Source: Hexactinellida sp. DTS-2022 (lineage: Eukaryota > Porifera > Hexactinellida). From it: DNA of 64,000 nt. The translations under genes were made by a program, and so were the position numbers. The notes beneath the pieces are model-generated. The model was not told the DNA's origin, did not search any database, and saw only the letters and a list, made by a program, of their open reading frames with translations. The stretch spans positions 4,713,501 through 4,777,500 of the forward strand of contig JAPNXP010000013.1 in the NCBI GenBank assembly GCA_028753945.1, read 5' to 3'. How positions within the stretch are numbered: position 1 is the first letter of the stretch; the number at the start of each line of letters is the position of its first letter. Of the stretch, positions 10,201 to 18,856 are shown piece by piece.

Positions 10201-12315
10201 TTAATTAGAATCTGCACTGTCTGACTCATCCATTAGAATAGCGAACTTATTGGCGCCTGGCTCCCGGTTTGGCTTTTTCTTCCTATTATTATTCAGCATT
10301 TTGCTGTTGGCTATCATCATCTCCGCAACAGCGATGTCGTCCAGTATCGGCGCATTGGCCTCGGCCCGCTTGCGCTCCAGTTCCTGCAGAGACCGGTGCT
10401 GCATGCTCAGCAGCGACAGCGTCTCCGCGTGCTGCGCCCACGCGCCCTCCTCCCGCTGGTACCCCGGCGGCCGGAAGTACATACAGATCCGCCCGTCGGT
10501 CGCGAGTCTCAGGATGTGGTTAGCCGCGCGGTAGAGGTCGGTACGCGCGGCTTTCGCGGTGTAGAACCCCCGCTTGACGGCCCAGGCCTCGCAGAGGTCC
10601 AGAGGGGACCACTCGGCCTCCTCCAGCGGGTGCTGTAGCCTCAGCAGAGTTATGAGGGCAGGGTACCTCGCCATTAGGTACCCCACAGTGGTGTAGGGCT
10701 CCCTCAGCTGGGATATGGGGTACATGCCCGACAGGATCTGGACCTGCTTAGGGACCAGGGACGGGAACACCAGACCGGGGCAGTCGCAGAGACAGACAGT
10801 GGGAGTTATGAATATAGTCTGCAAGTGCTTGGTGTGTCCGGGTGTCTTCGATGCGCTCACGACCTTGCGACCCATGAGTCCGTTTATGATGGAGCTCTTG
10901 CCTACATTCGGGTGTCCTATCATGCCTATAGTGAGCACGCCCACCGAGGGGAATACCTGCTTGGGGGTCTTCTTCTTCCGGCGGGAGGGCTTAGGCGGCT
11001 TCTCTTCTTCCTCAGAGGAGGAGTCGCTGGAGGGACTATCCTCCCGTCCCGTGGGGTCCGGCTTCTTGAGGTCAGACAGGTCGCGCTTGCCGGAGTATAT
11101 CTCCTTAACGGACTGGAACAGCTCCTCCACGCCCACAGCCTCAGACAGCAGGCGCTTGCGGTTCCGCGGGAACCGCAGTTTTATCTTTTTCTGCGGCTCC
11201 AGAGAGGCCTGGTCGTCCGGGTAGGCCGAGAAGCAGATGACGTGTGTGCCGGGGAAGTTGCGCGTGAAGTAGTGCTTCCAGGCGATGGCGACACTGGCTG
11301 GGACCAGGTCGGACTTGTTGAGCACCAGGACCAGGGACTTGTTCAGGTCTCTGACCACGTGCGAGTAGAGCGCGGGGGAGAAGTGTAGGGCGGGATGTCT
11401 CACGTCGGTTATAAGCATTATCACCTACAATCATGGATAATAATAATACTACTACGCAATAAAACAGGAATGTAAATATTTAATGAGATAACTTATACAG
11501 AGATCATTTTTTTCTAATACTTAATTCATTTTTTACAGTTTTAAGACTGACCTTTAGAAAGTAAGCCTGGCTCTTTTACCATTATACAAACTGAGCTCAA
11601 TACATTATTCCCAATCTATAAATACCTGTGATATGTCCAGCACTCGCCAGAGCTGACGCCAGGACTCCAGATTATGTTCGAAGTAGGATAGATTCTCATT
11701 CGGGAACTTAGCGTAAATCTCCTCGAGATAGGATTCAAACATTTTCTCTTCCGATGTTTCTATTTTAACACGCGTGTCATTGTAGCTCCAAGAAGGCCGC
11801 TTAGGAATGTCTAGGATAGTCCCAGCTGGATATATGTCCTCCACAGATATTTCCAGCTCCAGAACAGGCACGAATGTGACGGGTTCCGCGGCGAATAACT
11901 TCCTAGCCGCGATCTCCTCCTCGGACTCTTTCAGGTAGTGAAGCTGGAACCGATTATTTACGCTCTGCTGTTTGTCTGGCTGTGAATGGAACTTTGTGTA
12001 CGGCTTAAGTTTAACTGCGGCGAACTGTAGTTCTGTCGCAGGGTCCCGCGCTTTTGTTGTAAACCCATTCTTCAACAGCTGATCCCAGGACAGCAGTTTG
12101 TCATCCGTCTCGAATAACCCGTTGTTGTCCCCTTCAGGGTCGAGTGGGGTCGAGGGGTCATCCGAGAGGGGCTCTCGCTCAGCGAGGGTATCAGTTGCGA
12201 ACACCATGGGGGGAAAGGGGAGTTTTGGGGGCAGATTTTTAGCTAGTTTGTTGAGTCGTTTCTGTTGGAGCTGGGTTTTCTTCTTTTTGATACTAAAAGG
12301 TTGTTTCCGGTGCAT
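10201..12315 (-). CDS. GNL1: Circularly permuted GTPase GNL1 (HSR1/MMR1 family)
   Basis: Two exons, 12315-11626 and 11424-10201, phase 0, 637 residues (human GNL1 607). The basic start MHRKQPFSIKKKKTQLQQ, the conserved LSYFEHNLESWRQLWRVLD and the order of G motifs define the family. G4 (LVLNKSDLVP) comes before G1 (GHPNVGKSSIING) and G3 (DCPGLVFPSL), as in the YlqF/HSR1 permuted GTPases. An acidic Ser/Glu-rich insert (SSDSSSEEEEKPPKPSRRKKK) lies before G1. Family members work in nucleolar ribosome assembly or growth control; the exact role of GNL1 is less clear. The 201-nt intron has GT-AG ends. Confidence 0.95.
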
Positions 12316-12395
12316 TTTTAACTATTCGAAAAAATCTCTAATAAAAATATTTAGCAATATTATATTACTAGTGTTTCTTCTAAACCTTGTTTATA

Positions 12396-12568
12396 TACAG
12401 TGGATTTTGGTTATAAGAACATCGTCGCGAACTGCATATAATGTTCTTATAACCGACATAAATTATAGTATAGGCTATAGGGTATATGGCAACCGTTTTC
12501 CAGTAGAATTTTCTTATATTATCAGGCATGTACTTATAACCGATGTTCTTATATCCGGTATCTCTGTA
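12396..12568. mobile_element. Pogo-like MITE, family 2, copy 1
   Basis: Starts TACAGTGGATTTTGGTTATAAGAACATCG and ends ATATCCGGTATCTCTGTA. The core GGTATATGGCAACCGTTTTCCAGTAGAAT is shared with the copies at 25050 and 57093. It lies between UXT and the GNL1 start. Confidence 0.8.
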
Positions 12569-12610
12569 TTTTGGTGCAAAGTTATGTTGGAAATATAAAC
12601 TTATTATTTG

Positions 12611-13075
12611 TTACTTTCTCTCCTTAGACACAAACTGTAATTCTCTCAGCATGCCTAGAACTAGCTTTATATGCGCTTTTACTTTCGCAGAATCCTGTTT
12701 CAGTTGTGTCACTCTTTCTTCTAAAACCTTTATTCTTTTCTCAATGAATGCGAGCGCCTCGCCTCTCTGCATTTCTACGAAAAGTCCCAACCCCACAGAC
12801 ACCATGAGAGTGCCCACGGGCTCTGTTTTAGCTCTCGCGTAGAAGTTACAGCCCAGATCTACGCGCGTCTTAAACCCTTTTTCCTGACAATCCTCTGTCT
12901 TGATTAGCATCAGTTTCAGCTCCAAATAGTCTGCTATTTCCTGGTAGTGCGCGTCCAGCTGATGACCTAGCCTCTCGAGGTCCCCGCGGAGCTTTTCATT
13001 CAGAAAAGTTTCGTACTGAGTTATAGCAGAAGAATTGTCTACCATTTGATTGCTCAAATAGTTAATTATATACAT
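12611..13075 (-). CDS. UXT: UXT, prefoldin-like co-chaperone subunit
   Basis: Single exon, 154 residues (human 157 or 169). An alpha-prefoldin fold: two long helices flank a short beta hairpin. The family signature RVDLGCNFYARAKT and the hairpin GLGLFVEMQRGEALAFIEKRI are followed by KDSAKVKAHIKLVLGMLRELQ-like helix residues, closely matching vertebrate UXT (VDLGCNFF..GYGFFLEL..EALKFI..IKAHIHMLLEGLRELQ). UXT joins the URI/R2TP prefoldin-like complex and acts in transcription and RNA polymerase assembly. An in-frame Met at residue 11 (MVDNSS) is an alternative start. Confidence 0.93.
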   Translation of the reverse strand: MYIINYLSNQMVDNSSAITQYETFLNEKLRGDLERLGHQLDAHYQEIADYLELKLMLIKTEDCQEKGFKTRVDLGCNFYARAKTEPVGTLMVSVGLGLFVEMQRGEALAFIEKRIKVLEERVTQLKQDSAKVKAHIKLVLGMLRELQFVSKERK

Positions 13076-13090
13076 TAACGAACTTAATTA

Positions 13091-13264
13091 TACAGTGAAC
13101 TCTCGTTATAACGAAGTGCTTGGGACTTGTAAATTCCTTCGTTATATCCGGATATTCGTTAAAATCGGTAATAATTCATGCATTTTGTGCTCTGGGGGAA
13201 TTTTCCATTTCGTTATAAGCGAGTATTTAGTTATACGACTTCGTTATAACGAGAGTTCACTGTA
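13091..13264 (+). mobile_element. Pogo/Tigger-like MITE, family 1, complete
   Basis: Complete 174-bp palindromic element: left TACAGTGAACTCTCGTTATAACG, right CGTTATAACGAGAGTTCACTGTA. The terminal inverted repeat is about 21 bp plus the flanking TA. It begins 15 bp upstream of the UXT start codon, so it forms or replaces the proximal promoter or 5' UTR. Confidence 0.9.
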
Positions 13265-13289
13265 CGTATTAATGTTGTAATAATGCCAT

Positions 13290-13520
13290 GCCAATATTAT
13301 AATGCAACTTTCTTACACCGTTATGATGAATTTTTCATACAACAAACTTGTAAAATTTTGTTTTTGGAATGTTTCATGCAGTTTTTGCATGCAACAAAGC
13401 TACACTGTGTATGTTGAGTTTTCATCTCTTTGTTGGCTAAAACTTGTTGCATGTAAATGGAACATGTTATATTTTAATGCAACATGTTGCAGAAAAAAGC
13501 ACCATTTGCATACAATATTG
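13290..13520. repeat. GTTGCAT/ATGCAAC-rich dispersed repeat, copy 2
   Basis: A dense set of ATGCAAC, CATGCA and TTGCAT words, partly inverted relative to the stretch in EIF2B1 intron 2. A short ORF here (13302-13544) has no protein-like composition and is not called. Confidence 0.5.
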
Positions 13521-14026
13521 TTGCGACTTGTATGGTGGGCTTAATAATAATTAAAGTTGTGTCGCAGTTTAATTATACTTATGCCAATTCGAATTAAATT
13601 GAATGTACAACACAGTGCGGATGCACAACACAACAAACGGCTAAAAATATAAATAGTACTTTCCCGGCCTCGGTAACTCTTGTATCTACATTTCGTTATA
13701 TTTGGGTTAATAAATTCAATATTTCTTCATTTCCATAATAGCGATGCCGCAAATGACCAATCCATTGCGGATTCGTAGCTACGAATATTATTGAGGGATT
13801 TCTTATTACTTAATTAAATGTATAATAATAGTTACCAATTCTAGCAATATATAAGCTGTTAGAAATAATATATACCGTACGTATAATATAAATGAGACAA
13901 CAATAAATTAATTATGTAAAAAATTGGAAATTGTTAGTAAATGCAAGTAAAATATAAAAACATTTTTCAAAGAAACTCATTATAATAAAAAGCTATAAAG
14001 CACATTAAAAAATTCGATAATAATTT
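13521..14026. other. Intergenic, AT-rich
   Basis: Between the repeat and the 3' end of the transporter gene. No coding or RNA gene signal seen. Confidence 0.4.
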
Positions 14027-15637
14027 CTACTTAAAACGTAAAATAGGGAAAGGGCGTCCACCACCAAACATATTTTCAATTTCCATCAGAGTTTTCTTCC
14101 TTGTTTCTGGAAGCAAAAAGAAAACGAATACCATTGAAAGAAGGTTGATTGCAACAAATGTAAAAAACACGCCGTAATTCTGTACAAGCTGGGAATAATA
14201 AGGAAAGCATAGAGTGACAATAAAAGCTGAAAACCAACTTACAAACACGATAACTCCCATAGTCAAGTTCTTCCATCTCGCGTTAGTTATTTCCGCGGCA
14301 ACTATCCATGGCACCGGGCCCCAACCGAACGCAAAACATGCGTTGAAAAAACAAACAGATACAATAGCTGTCCATCCCAACAACTGGCACTGGAAAGTAT
14401 CAACCATTTCATCACCTTTCACAGTACAGTTCTTATAGAGCTCAGGTTTATCAACATAGATAGAGTACACGCCCAGAACAGTCATTGACAACGCCATGCC
14501 TATATTAGCCAAAAGCAGCAGTTTCTTCCTGCCCAGTCTATCCACAAACACGGAAGCTACAATAGTGAACATCACCTGCACCAGAGAAGGGGCCAGTGCA
14601 GCGACATTGCCACTCAATTCATACTTCAGCAGAGCAGATTCCAGGATGGTGGACTCGTAGAACACGAGTGCGTTTATCCCTGTGAACTGCTGGAATAGCA
14701 TAATGGCGGATCCGATCATACAGGGTATGTACACCTCGGGCAAGAGGAGAGTCTTAAGACTGTTGGCACCGGTCAATCGCACACGGCCTAACACCTGCGA
14801 AATCTCCAAGTTGGTCTCGTCACTGTAGCCCCAGTAATACGAGAATACCTTGTAGGCCTTAACGTTGAGGTGTCTGGAGAGCAGCCAGTATGGGGATGGG
14901 TAGATTAGAAACAGCAGAAGAGATTGGATAAGTACGACCAGAGATACGAACAGAGAGAGGTACACGAATATATTTATTGTGATGTGGATGTGGAAGAATA
15001 TTTTCCCAGATAGAGACTCAAGAATAACACCAAGAGCGTAAGCTGTGAAAATACCCAAACCTATGAACATCTGGAAGAAGGAGCAAAAGAACCCTCGGAG
15101 TTTGGGTGGGGATATTTCAGCTAGGTACGTTGGCGTAATGGCGGTACAAACGCCCATCCCAGCTCCCGATATCACACGGCCCGCTATTAGAGTATAAGCG
15201 CTGAGAGGGTTAAGCGGAATAATAGCGATTAAGAGCCAACCAGTCTGGAACAAAAACAGACTGAGGTAAAGCGAGAACTTTCTACCCACAGTGTTTAGAG
15301 TGGCTAGTGTTAACAGAGAACCAATCGCAGCACCTAAATTATACAGAGATGAGAAGAGAGGAAATGTTGTGCTATCAAGTGCTTTATTATTCACAGTTAA
15401 GTCAAAAAATGCAGGAGAGGAATAGCCCAGGCCGTAGCCTGCTAACAATCCTCCCATCGAGAGGATCAGCGTGGAGGAAAGACTAATGCACCAGCGCTTA
15501 GAGACAGGGTCAGCTCTCAGAGAAAGTGTCTGGGAGTAGGAATCTCCGGTGATCTCACTGAGCGGCTCCGAGCGAGCCCGACCCCGATAGCTAGAACTGT
15601 TCGAGTTAAGTAACGGAGTGCGCTCTTCTTGGTGCAT
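14027..15637 (-). CDS. MFS hexose transporter, SLC2 (GLUT6/8-like)
   Basis: Single exon, 536 residues, 12 predicted membrane segments. Sugar-porter signatures in order: GRKFSLYLSL after TM2, GRVISGAGMGVCTAITPTYL and AEISPPKLRG at TM4-5, QQFTGINALVFYE in TM7, DRLGRKKLLLLANIG after TM8, GWGPVPWIVAAEI in TM10 and PETRKKTLMEIE after TM12. The N-terminus MHQEERTPLLNSNS contains an acidic dileucine sorting signal (ERTPLL), as in GLUT8 and GLUT6. This suggests endosomal or lysosomal retention and not constant surface display. Substrate is probably glucose or a related hexose. Orthology within the SLC2 family is not decided, so no symbol is given. Confidence 0.9.
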   Translation of the reverse strand: MHQEERTPLLNSNSSSYRGRARSEPLSEITGDSYSQTLSLRADPVSKRWCISLSSTLILSMGGLLAGYGLGYSSPAFFDLTVNNKALDSTTFPLFSSLYNLGAAIGSLLTLATLNTVGRKFSLYLSLFLFQTGWLLIAIIPLNPLSAYTLIAGRVISGAGMGVCTAITPTYLAEISPPKLRGFFCSFFQMFIGLGIFTAYALGVILESLSGKIFFHIHITINIFVYLSLFVSLVVLIQSLLLFLIYPSPYWLLSRHLNVKAYKVFSYYWGYSDETNLEISQVLGRVRLTGANSLKTLLLPEVYIPCMIGSAIMLFQQFTGINALVFYESTILESALLKYELSGNVAALAPSLVQVMFTIVASVFVDRLGRKKLLLLANIGMALSMTVLGVYSIYVDKPELYKNCTVKGDEMVDTFQCQLLGWTAIVSVCFFNACFAFGWGPVPWIVAAEITNARWKNLTMGVIVFVSWFSAFIVTLCFPYYSQLVQNYGVFFTFVAINLLSMVFVFFLLPETRKKTLMEIENMFGGGRPFPILRFK

Positions 15638-15866
15638 TTGGGAATGGTAACGAAATAATATCTAAAATGTTACAACGCCCTTATATTTAAATGAAAGTTA
15701 GAATAGAGAAACCACCTACCAGCATGTGGACATTTATATTCATTTAAAACAAAAGCTTAGTACACACGAGGTGTATAGAGTTAATTGTGATCAGGACTTA
15801 CGTCTAGAAATATTGAAAGACTATTTTATTTGATGATTTTAGAGCTAATATTTCCTATTTTGTACC
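15638..15866. other. Upstream region of the sugar transporter
   Basis: AT-rich, no gene seen. Followed by a GGAGCG-family element and a long palindrome. Confidence 0.4.
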
Positions 15867-16050
15867 GCAAAGAATTATCCAGGAGCGCGAGACGCTCCTT
15901 TGGAGTATGATTTTTGGAAAATTTGAATTTAGGAGCGCGAAATTTTGGAATCTTCTCCTATACTTTAACATTAATTTGTGATTTAGGCGTATTAAAATTG
16001 GATCAGACCAGGATTAGGGGCGTATTTACAAATGGCTGTATAATGCACTG
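15867..16050 (+). mobile_element. GGAGCG-family element, copy B
   Basis: A full-length-looking copy: AAGAATTATCCAGGAGCGCG at the left, through GGATCAGACCAGGATTAGG, to AATGGCTGTATAATGCACTG at the right. Confidence 0.8.
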
Positions 16051-16123
16051 TACCACACACAATAAGGATCAGAGTTATAAATTTATAAAAATGATATTCG
16101 AAATCAGCGTATTAATTTACCGA

Positions 16124-16270
16124 GAATACTTATCCACCGATCATCGGCGTTTGTATTAAAAAACCTCGCTACTTTCTACCGATTGTTTTTTTTATGTTTA
16201 TAAAAAACATCATCGGTAGAAAGTAGCGAGGTTTTTAATACAAACGCCGATGATCGGTGGATAAGTATTC
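16124..16270. repeat. Long near-perfect palindrome (hairpin)
   Basis: The left arm runs from GAATACTTATCCACCGATCA to TACTTTCTACCGAT. It is mirrored after a loop of about 20-25 nt by ATCGGTAGAAAGTAGCGAGG and its continuation to TGATCGGTGGATAAGTATTC. Arms are about 60 nt with a single A/T-run length difference. It could be a young foldback element or be transcribed into a hairpin RNA. It has no coding capacity and no sequence shared with the other MITE families here. Confidence 0.9.
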
Positions 16271-16454
16271 CCTAATTTACCTATTACACTACTTATAAGG
16301 AAGTTATCTTGAATTTTCAAACTATTACGAATTCTGTTTATAACAAACTATGTTTAGAGGCAAAAACCTTTGACCTTAATTAGTTGCAGGTCTTGCTACA
16401 GTATATTTAACAATGTTCTATCCTACAAATAACTAATATCAAACTAGTATATAT

Positions 16455-18647
16455 CTATGAGTCCTTAGGTCCGTTATCCTGAATGCTACGAGACAGAGAG
16501 AGTGCCCTGAAATGTTCCAACAGAGTTGGTACGTCAAACGTCTTAAAGTCCTGTCTGTCCCTCAATCTAACACTAACTGTGTTATGTTCTATCTCTTTCT
16601 CGCCTACAACGATAATATAGTTATACTGAGATAACTGTGCGTCTCGTATCTTCTTGTTCATTTTGTCATCTCCAAGATCTGACTCGGCCAAATACCCTGC
16701 CTTGTGTATAGCACTAACAACCTCTATCGCTTTATGATCGTAGTTTGGCACCACAGGAATGACCATTACCTGGCGAGGAGACAGCCAGAAGGGCCACTTC
16801 CCAGCGAAGTTTTCTGTAAGAACAGCGATCATCCTCTCCACGGACCCCAGGATGGCTCTGTGTATCATCACCGGTCTCTTGCGCTCGTTTACGCCGGACA
16901 CGTATGTCAGGTCGAACCTTTCCGGCTGCTGGAAGTCCAGCTGGATAGTGGCGCACTGGTGGGACCGGCGGATAGCGTCTTGTAGCACGATGTCGATCTT
17001 GGGGCCGTAGAAGGCCCCGTCGCCCGGATTCAGCTCCCAGGGCTCTCCGAACTGGTCCAGCACCTCGCGTAGCTCCGCCTCCGCTTTATCCCACACAGAC
17101 ACCTCTCCGATGAAGTTGTCCGGCCTCGTGCTAAGGAACAGCTGGAACGAGAATCCGAACACGGTGTATACCGTCTTCAGGAAGTCCAGCACTCCGGCTA
17201 TCTCCCCCTGCACCTGCTCCAGGGTGCAGAATATGTGTGCGTCATCCTGCTGGAAGCGGCGCACGCGCGTGAGACCGGTCAGAGTGCCGGACGCCTCGTT
17301 TCGGTGCAGAACTCCGAAGTCTGCCAGCCGGAGAGGCAGCTCGCGCCAGGACCGCGGCCGCAGGTCAAACATGAGACAGTGGCCCGGACAGTTCATCGGC
17401 TTGAGAGCAAAGCTCTCCTTCTCCACCTCGAAGAGAAACATGTTATCTTTGTAGTGATCCCAGTGCCCGCTGGTTTTCCATAACTTCGCGTTGTACATGT
17501 TGGGCGTAATAACCTCTTGGTAGCCGCGACTCCAGTACTCCTCCTTGATGAACTGAATGAGTCGGTTGTATATGATGGTCCCCTTGGGGAGGAAGAAACA
17601 GGACCCGGGGGACAATTCGTGGAAGAAAAAGAGTTCTTGTTCCCGTCCGATCTTACGATGGTCCCTCTTGAGAGCCTCTTCATGGAAGTGCTTCCATTCC
17701 TTCAGGAGTTTCGGGTTTGGAAACGAAATTCCGTAAATTCTCTGCAGCGACTCCGCATCCGCCTTTCCCTCCCAGTAGGAAGAGGAGTTCTTGATGAGGG
17801 CCAGGGCTTTCAGCTTTCCCGTGTGGGTCACATGCGGGCCCCTGCAGAGATCTATAAAAGGACCGTTTCTGTAGACAGTGGTGGAAGGAGTCTTTATCTT
17901 CTCGTTTATAATCCTGCACTTGAACTGGTTGTAGCTGAAGAGATCTAGCAGAGTTTCCTTCTTCACTTCTAGGCGCTCGAAGCTCTGTTTCTGCTTACAA
18001 ATGTCAGTCATCATTTGCTCCAATTTCTGGAATTCATTGCTGGACACCTGCTGTCCTGTTATGAACATGTCATAGAAGAAACCCTCGTCAATAGGCGGCC
18101 CGTAGCACAGCAGCCCCCCATAGCACAGCTCCATGGCTTGTCCCAGAACATGAGCAGTACTGTGCCAGAAGACCTCCTTTCCTTTGGGATCCTCGAACTT
18201 TAGGATCTCCAGTTTCTCGACATCAGATTCCAGGGGCCGCGTGAGGTCCCATAGGACCCCGTCCACGCGAGATATAACCGCTTGGTCCGCCAGGCCCTGG
18301 CTTATTCGCTGCGCCACCTCCAGAGGAGAGGTTTTCCAGGACTCCCCCTCGATTTTAGCTCCGTCTGGAAGCGTTATTACTATTTTCTGTGGGATTTTTG
18401 TTTTTAGGAACTCTTCGTTGTCAGCCCGTAGACGGGCATAGAATTCCTGTCTGGGCATCAGGTAGTCAGGGGGCGGCGGTAGGATTGTGTGTTGGCTCTT
18501 GGCGCATGTTTTGGTCTGAGTGGATTGGGGCGTTGCCCCTTGTGTGTCCCCGTCTGGGGGGGATGAGACAGACATATATTTAATTGAACCGAGTTTTGGA
18601 GAGAAGAGAATCAAGCTGTGTATCCTATTGACACACCTATGGAACAT
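16455..18647 (-). CDS. TARS1: Threonyl-tRNA synthetase
   Basis: Single exon, 730 residues, class II synthetase charging tRNA-Thr. Order: TGS domain (about 90-150, [14 protein letters not shown]), the editing/second-additional domain with [12 protein letters not shown] (HxxxH), and [10 protein letters not shown]. The catalytic core follows with [20 protein letters not shown] and CPGHCLMF, motif 2 ([20 protein letters not shown]), DAHIFC, motif 3 ([19 protein letters not shown]), and a C-terminal anticodon-binding domain ([16 protein letters not shown]). The first 24 residues are basic and hydrophobic ([20 protein letters not shown]) and are followed by a second Met in YMSVSS. One gene may thus make mitochondrial and cytosolic forms by alternative starts. 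The symbol follows the cytosolic/mitochondrial TARS family. Confidence 0.95.
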   Translation of the reverse strand: MFHRCVNRIHSLILFSPKLGSIKYMSVSSPPDGDTQGATPQSTQTKTCAKSQHTILPPPPDYLMPRQEFYARLRADNEEFLKTKIPQKIVITLPDGAKIEGESWKTSPLEVAQRISQGLADQAVISRVDGVLWDLTRPLESDVEKLEILKFEDPKGKEVFWHSTAHVLGQAMELCYGGLLCYGPPIDEGFFYDMFITGQQVSSNEFQKLEQMMTDICKQKQSFERLEVKKETLLDLFSYNQFKCRIINEKIKTPSTTVYRNGPFIDLCRGPHVTHTGKLKALALIKNSSSYWEGKADAESLQRIYGISFPNPKLLKEWKHFHEEALKRDHRKIGREQELFFFHELSPGSCFFLPKGTIIYNRLIQFIKEEYWSRGYQEVITPNMYNAKLWKTSGHWDHYKDNMFLFEVEKESFALKPMNCPGHCLMFDLRPRSWRELPLRLADFGVLHRNEASGTLTGLTRVRRFQQDDAHIFCTLEQVQGEIAGVLDFLKTVYTVFGFSFQLFLSTRPDNFIGEVSVWDKAEAELREVLDQFGEPWELNPGDGAFYGPKIDIVLQDAIRRSHQCATIQLDFQQPERFDLTYVSGVNERKRPVMIHRAILGSVERMIAVLTENFAGKWPFWLSPRQVMVIPVVPNYDHKAIEVVSAIHKAGYLAESDLGDDKMNKKIRDAQLSQYNYIIVVGEKEIEHNTVSVRLRDRQDFKTFDVPTLLEHFRALSLSRSIQDNGPKDS

Positions 18648-18856
18648 ATACTAATGTTATCATAAAGTTGTAAATACAATAGATAACATCAATAAATACA
18701 CAAATGAGACTAAACTTTGTAAAAAAAAGATTGAAAGGAAATTGAAAGCTAAGTAAGAGCACGTTTTCTATGAGAGATTTTCAAAATAAAATGTAATGAA
18801 GAAGAATGTAATGTTTGAAACAAACTAAGTGAAATAATACGTCGTTTATAATAAAG

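Noticed and set aside
12098-12598. 166-codon plus-strand ORF running through the 5' end of GNL1 and a MITE
   Set aside because: Antisense of a clear exon, then translation of a transposon; not a gene.
13302-13544. 80-codon plus-strand ORF
   Set aside because: Consists of the GTTGCAT repeat; Phe/Tyr/Cys-rich composition typical of translated repeat.
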